This document shows positions 60,050 through 64,000 of a DNA stretch of 64,000 bases, in pieces; the stretch's first letter is position 1; every line of letters starts with the position of its first letter. The translations under genes and the position numbers were made by a program. Under the pieces are notes generated by a model that saw only the letters and a program-made list of their open reading frames with translations, was not told the DNA's origin and did not search any database. This DNA comes from Artemia franciscana (lineage: Eukaryota > Arthropoda > Branchiopoda > Anostraca > Artemiidae), in NCBI RefSeq assembly GCF_032884065.1, contig NC_088880.1, positions 32,701,298 through 32,765,297 of the forward strand. The letters are read 5' to 3'.

Positions 60050-60245
60050 TACAGTCCGTACCGGCGGCGCTGATCTCCGTTTCTTGGCCCTTCAGCCAGG
60101 AAGTGCAATGGGGGGTTGGGGGCCAGTCATCCTGTGCTTTCGCACACCCTTCCTGTTTACCTTCCCCAGATTTCTCCAGGTACCCATTTAGAGCTAGGTC
60201 GACTCTGGCTAAGCTTACAGAGTCTCGTCTCAGGCGGATTGATAT
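60050..60245 (+). repeat. GC-rich retroelement 3' tail segment
   Basis: CCGTACCGGCGGCGCTGATC, TCCGTTTCTTGGCCCTTCAG and CCAGGAAGTGCAATGGGG stand out from the A/T-rich surroundings and directly follow the LINE tail coding remnant. I take it as the 3' UTR of that LINE or of a SINE that uses it. The composition and clean sequence suggest recent insertion. Confidence 0.5.
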
Positions 60246-60638
60246 TACAGTGAGTTTTAGTAATAGTAGTATTAAGAAAATATATGTTTTCGTTGTTTTT
60301 TTTTGTTTTTTTTTGCATTAAAGACATTCTCGAGGGACATAAAAAATACATTGTGTAAATATTTTGAACAGGTGCATGCAAAATTTTTTTTCAACTTTGT
60401 GTTGATTCAAGTCTCTATTTTTCTAGGCATGAAAAGACCAAGGATGGGCCCAGGGGGGAGAAAAATGTTTTTTATTTTAATGTCCTTGGTACTTAAAAAG
60501 AACATGAGGCGTGTTCTCAATATTTTTTAGGTCAGTGTAGTTTTGGTAGAAGGAAACAAAAGAGCTATTTCATTATCTTAATCGACTTTTATTTTTCATG
60601 TCGAAATTATTATTAATCATCTTTTTTCACTGAATTAG

Positions 60639-60819
60639 GATCAGAAGGCGTCTCTCTCTTCCCAAAACAATCGATCCTATGGAAATATCTTCAACCTTCA
60701 CGCCAGACGGCGAGTTGACAATTCGCGCTCCGAAAACCACTCCAGGTGCACCAAGACGTAGGACTGTCCGTGTTATGCCTGTTCCAGCACAGCCTCGTTC
60801 AGCTCTTGAAGAAGAATAA
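60639..60819 (+). CDS. Third sHSP gene, coding exon 3: end of alpha-crystallin domain and tail
   Basis: After GAATTAG the split Glu codon is completed, then 59 residues and TAA follow. IRRRLSLPKTIDPME and SSTFTPDGELTIRAPK are the last alpha-crystallin strands; RTVRVMPVPAQP carries the V-x-V version of the I-x-I oligomerisation motif; the tail ends SALEEE. The full CDS is 558 bases (185 residues), all in frame. The motif spacing matches p26 and the second gene, while the tail is the shortest of the three. An AATAAA hexamer overlaps the stop codon (60815-60820); real cleavage may use a later site. Confidence 0.92.
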
Positions 60820-60839
60820 AAATGATTGATCTCAATTCT

Positions 60840-61225
60840 GATACTGATGATTTTAAATGGAAAAAGTGCTTTTTTAGTCCAGCCATCTTTCAATGAACAA
60901 ATACACGTAGAACGATTATTTTTCTTTTTTTATGTTTTTTTGTTTTTAAAATGGAACACTGGTTTCTGTTCCTGAGATTTTCAGGGAAAAGGTTCAGTTA
61001 ATGATTGGAGGCACAAAGAGGACATGTGGTCCCTTTAACATCATCTTCTTCCCACCGTCAACTTTTCAGCAAAAAGACTGAAATATTTTTTTTATGTTTT
61101 CAGGGTTCAAAGTTTTAGGGTACTTACGCCGGGCAAACGGGAAAGTTGAGTCAGACTGATGGTTTTCAGAGGCAAGCTTGAGTTCTTTAAAAGGGTTCGA
61201 TGGGTGATTGAGAAATCAGTCTCTC
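60840..61225. other. 3' flank of the third sHSP gene, nothing recognised
   Basis: No gene or repeat recognised. The sHSP 3' UTR must end somewhere here. Confidence 0.45.
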
Positions 61226-62089
61226 CTACCCTTTTGTAGTATTCAATTTTTCAAGAGTAAACAGTAGAAAATTCAAATATGCCTTTGTGCAATGGTCATC
61301 CATCGATTTTTGTATTTTCAAGGCATTATCTCTTGCAGTTTTGTCGCCAGGTGAGTCCCCTTCACATGGCCAGTCAAAAATAGCAAAAGGGAATTCCACT
61401 GCTCCAAAATTCTCTGAATAGCTGCTTTTAACAACAGCCACCTTCTTTAGTAACCTGCAGCAATGTTTGGCTTTCAATACGGTAAAACTGGTGTACTTTT
61501 AGCTTTTCGGGCTATTTGTAATATAATGAGAATCCAGATTGTAGGGAATTTTCTTGGCTGCACAGCACACTGCAAGAGAGTGACTCATACAACCAAGTAA
61601 TAATAAGTCCAGGATTACTTCACTTAGAAGCACGTCCTTCTTGCTGGCCAGTGTTAATATTGGCATTATCAAAACAAATATTGATTAAGTTCTTCAGTGG
61701 CACACCTAGATTCCTTAGGTGAATTAGAAGCAATCTCATATACCACAAACCAAATGGCCTGACATCTAATGTTTAACAACGAGTAATAAGCTTTCTGACA
61801 ACACTTGTCAGTCGATTCATCCATGATGGACGAATAATAAGCCTTTTTTAGTTCTCTCACTAGTACATCCCTTTCAGTCGGTGCAAAAAATTAACGGATA
61901 ATCCCATTTGTTTTATTGTGATCTTGATTCGCAGCACTGGACACAGCACCCGGTACGGTCGTCGCACACAGCACTTTCTGGAAATGCTGATTTTAGCACC
62001 GGAATCACGCTATCAATCTTATTCGCAATTTCTTCAGTCACTATGCATCCTGTCAACTTCATCCTCGCGTCAATAACAGATTCGGCATT
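61226..62089 (-). pseudogene. hAT-like (DUF4371-type) transposase remnant, middle part
   Basis: On the minus strand: ARMKLTGCIVTEEIANKIDS, VIPVLKSAFPESAVCDD, later RELKKAYYSSIMDESTDKCC, NLINICFDNANINTGQQE and SLSCSVLCSQENSLQSG, with frame changes between. It matches the hAT-like layout: a region ending in FPDSK, then YFSL..DESTD, then GSDNTNVMVG followed by the Cys/His segment. Several frameshifts, so it is dead. Its N-terminal part lies at 62573-62794, beyond an inserted LINE fragment. Confidence 0.65.
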
Positions 62090-62590
62090 TCAGAACTTGG
62101 TTGGGATGAATAGGAAAATAAGTCTGCAAACCGAGAATAGAATATTGGAATCTAGAGTGATGACAGTGGTCAAATATGGCTCTGAAGCATGGGCACTCCG
62201 AAAAGAAGATGAAGATTTGCTAGATGTTTTACAGAAAAATTGTCTAAGGATTGTTCTGGGGACCTGGCTAACTGACCGTATTTCAAACAGTATGCTTTAC
62301 GTAAAGTGTGGTCCAATCCCGTTTTCTAGGCTATAATGATAGAAAGGTTGAGATGACAAAGGCACGTTCTGGGGATGAAGTATGACAGATCGCCGAAGAT
62401 GGTCCTTCTCGGCTAACCGTCTAGGGTTAAACGGAAAGCAGGCCGTCCGCTATCGGGGTGGGAGGATGTCATAAAGAAGATTTAAAGAAAATAAGAGCTT
62501 TCTGGGATGGTGTAAAGAGGGAGGCTTTGAAAAGATTGGTATGGAGGAGGAGCGTGCGTAGCTGTGTTTGCCTCAGGCGCCTTGGTGCTG
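62090..62590 (+). pseudogene. LINE 3' fragment inserted in the hAT-like remnant
   Basis: Encodes LVGMNRKISLQTENRILESR, VVKYGSEAWALRKEDEDLLD, VLQKNCLRIVLGTWLTDRIS, then after a stop KRKAGRPLSGWEDVIKK and LKRLVWRRSVRSCVC. This is the standard C-terminal region of RTE-like LINE proteins (LLYGSETW..., RCLRRILGI.W.DR.TN, GRP...W.D...D). The 5' part is missing, typical of truncated LINE insertion. Orientation is opposite to the transposase it splits. Confidence 0.75.
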
Positions 62591-62794
62591 CAGTGTGTTG
62601 TTAGTAGTAGTTACACTTCCACACAAATCTTTGCAGCATATTTTGCAGTAGACAATGTCTGGGTTGTTTGGAGATTTTGAAATAAAATTCAACAAGGCAG
62701 GATCCAATACCGAACTCAAAAAATTAGTTTCTCGATTTCTGTTTATGCGGAAGCTTTGCTTTTTTCCCCACTTAAGTTTATTAGTTCTTTCCAA
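62573..62794 (-). pseudogene. hAT-like transposase remnant, N-terminal part
   Basis: A 73-residue frame from ATG: KKQSFRINRNRETNFLSS, then KSPNNPDIVYCKICCKDLCG. The YCKIC-K motif is the start of a BED/TTF-type zinc finger seen at the N-terminus of these transposases. It ends at the LINE junction; the continuation is at 61226-62089. Confidence 0.55.
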
Positions 62795-62814
62795 GGATTG
62801 TTCAAGACATCAAA

Positions 62815-63800
62815 CAGTTCGTGGTAACAAACCGTAAGTAAGGAGCGACCCGGCTAAACAGTACCCGAAGCTCTAAAAAACGAAATTCTGGTACCAATTG
62901 ATTTATTAAAAGAATTGTGGTCTTATGCTGGTTTCAAATATATAAGTTTCACCAAGTTTATTCTTATCCATCAGAGGTTACGAGCCTAAGAAAATTTACC
63001 CGATTTTTGAATAAGGAACGAAACACCCTTAAAAGTCATAGAATTTTAATGGAAATTACATCATCAGATCCAGCGTATCAGATATCCTCATTGTAGAAGT
63101 TTCAAGCGCCTATCTGAAAAAATTTGAAATTGTGAATATTCTACCAGGAGAAAGATGAGTGTTTTGTTTATTTGTTTTTTTTTTTAATTTTTTTTCATGG
63201 GTGATCGTATCGAACCAATGGTTCTAGAATATGTGAGAGGTATCATTTGAATGGAAATTAAAGTTCTAGTTCCCCTTTCAAGTGACCAAAAAATTAGAGG
63301 GCTACTAGGCCCCCTCCCCCGCCCTTATTTTACTTAAAATCAACGCATCAAAATTTTGAGATATCTTTTTTGTTCAGCATAGTTGAAAGGCTGAATAACT
63401 ATACCGTTGAGGATATCATGACCCACCCATAGCCCTGGGGATAGGTCTTTAAGTTACAAAATTTGCCTATCGTTTACGTATAGTATTTGTTATTGGGAAG
63501 TATACATACATTATTCAGAGGGGGGAGGGGAGTTCCCTCGGGACAATTTTCCAGAGGGAGAGAAGTTTCCAGGGGGCGAACTTTCTAGAGGAGATTTTAC
63601 ACTGGGGGAATTTGTCAGAATGATTATATGAAATTCTTCTTATGTCTTGATTTCTCTTTTCTGTCTCAATTTAAAGCTTGGAAGTGTTATGGGTAGTTGT
63701 CCGGGGTAAATTTTCACCAGGATTGAATTGTCTAGAGAATAAATCCTTGGGTAGGAGGGATTTTTCCGTGGAAGAGTGGCCAGATTTCCTGGCGTTATTA
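62815..63800 (+). repeat. Dispersed repeat family A, most complete core
   Basis: Begins AAACAGTTCGTGGTAACAAA, CCGTAAGTAAGGAGCGACCC, and runs through the GGAGAAAGATGAG block, GGTCTTTAAGTTACAAAATT and the G-rich segment to TTTCCTGGCGTTATTA. It is followed directly by the Helentron-like end rather than by a palindromic module. Confidence 0.75.
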
Positions 63801-63804
63801 GACA

Positions 63805-64000
63805 AGAGCTAAAAGCTCAAATGGCACTTGTGACGAGGTCGGAAGAGCCAAGAGTTCATATAGTATAAGCTCTAGCAAAATTATAAGAATCAATAGATTG
63901 CTTTGAGGAAAATCAGAGGCTTAGTGCCGGTCGGGATTTAAAATAAGAGCTCTGAGTCACGAGATCCTTCTGAATATCAAAATTCATTAAGATACGATCA
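63805..64000 (-). mobile_element. Helentron-like non-autonomous element, copy 6 (partial, inverted)
   Basis: Reverse complement of the right end: ACAAGAGCTAAAAGCTCAAA, TGGCACTTGTGACGAGGTCG, AATCAGAGGCTTAGTGCCGG and AGAGCTCTGAGTCACGAGAT. It runs off the window. Confidence 0.75.

Larger units (their letters stand above)
55843..60638 (+). other. Intron 2 of the third sHSP gene
   Basis: A 4.8 kb GT-AG intron (GTAAGA to GAATTAG). It contains a family A fragment (56400-56540) followed by a duplicated TTATAGCCT-TTTTTGAAGTTTCGCGGC block (56598 and 56668), an RTE remnant (57185-57680), a Polinton-like remnant (57700-59000) and LINE tail sequence (59285-60245). No host gene inside. Confidence 0.75.

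Overview
The window is animal nuclear DNA, almost certainly from a brine shrimp (Artemia, most likely A. franciscana). The basis is the last coding exon at 289-535, whose protein ends in a Gly/Thr/Ser-rich tail that I recognise as the C-terminus of p26, the abundant diapause small heat shock protein of Artemia embryos. Genes have GT-AG introns, gene density is very low, and most of the sequence is transposon-derived or tandemly repeated.

The functional content is a tandem cluster of three small heat shock protein (sHSP) genes, all on the + strand. (1) p26: only the last exon and 3' end are inside. (2) A second sHSP with coding exons at 23356-23477, 26405-26661 and 31981-32173. Its length with the reading frame restored (190 residues) fits ArHsp22, but exon 2 as given carries a one-base deletion. 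(3) A third, intact sHSP of 185 residues with exons at 49138-49259, 55588-55842 and 60639-60819, possibly ArHsp21 or a close paralogue. All three share the last intron position and phase; genes 2 and 3 also share the first, and both have a splice acceptor a few bases before the ATG, so their promoters and 5' leader exons lie further upstream. Introns are 2.9-6.3 kb and packed with repeats, which is unusual for heat shock genes and fits developmental rather than acute heat expression.

Layout: 1-620 p26 3' end; 1.6-2.3 kb RTE-type LINE remnant; 2.3-5.2 kb two copies of a ~1 kb repeat with palindromic modules; 5.2-6.7 kb Helentron-like element; 6.7-7.9 kb more RTE remnants; 7.9-12.3 kb a well preserved CR1/L2-like LINE on the - strand; 12.7-17 kb foldback and dispersed repeats; 17.6-18.1 kb MULE transposase remnant; 18.2-23 kb repeats; 23.3-32.2 kb second sHSP gene, with an 82-bp satellite in intron 2; 32.5-34.5 kb degenerate repeats; 34.5-39 kb a 99-bp satellite of about 45 units; 39-49 kb intergenic with a minisatellite, a Helentron-like element and a foldback element; 49.1-60.8 kb third sHSP gene, its introns holding a Helentron-like element, RTE remnants and a Polinton-like remnant; 61.2-62.8 kb hAT-like transposase remnant split by a LINE fragment; 62.8-64 kb repeats.

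The sHSPs are expected to act as ATP-independent holdases that form large oligomers and protect proteins in encysted embryos. Nothing else in the window looks like a host gene. I saw no tRNA or rRNA gene and no CRISPR array.
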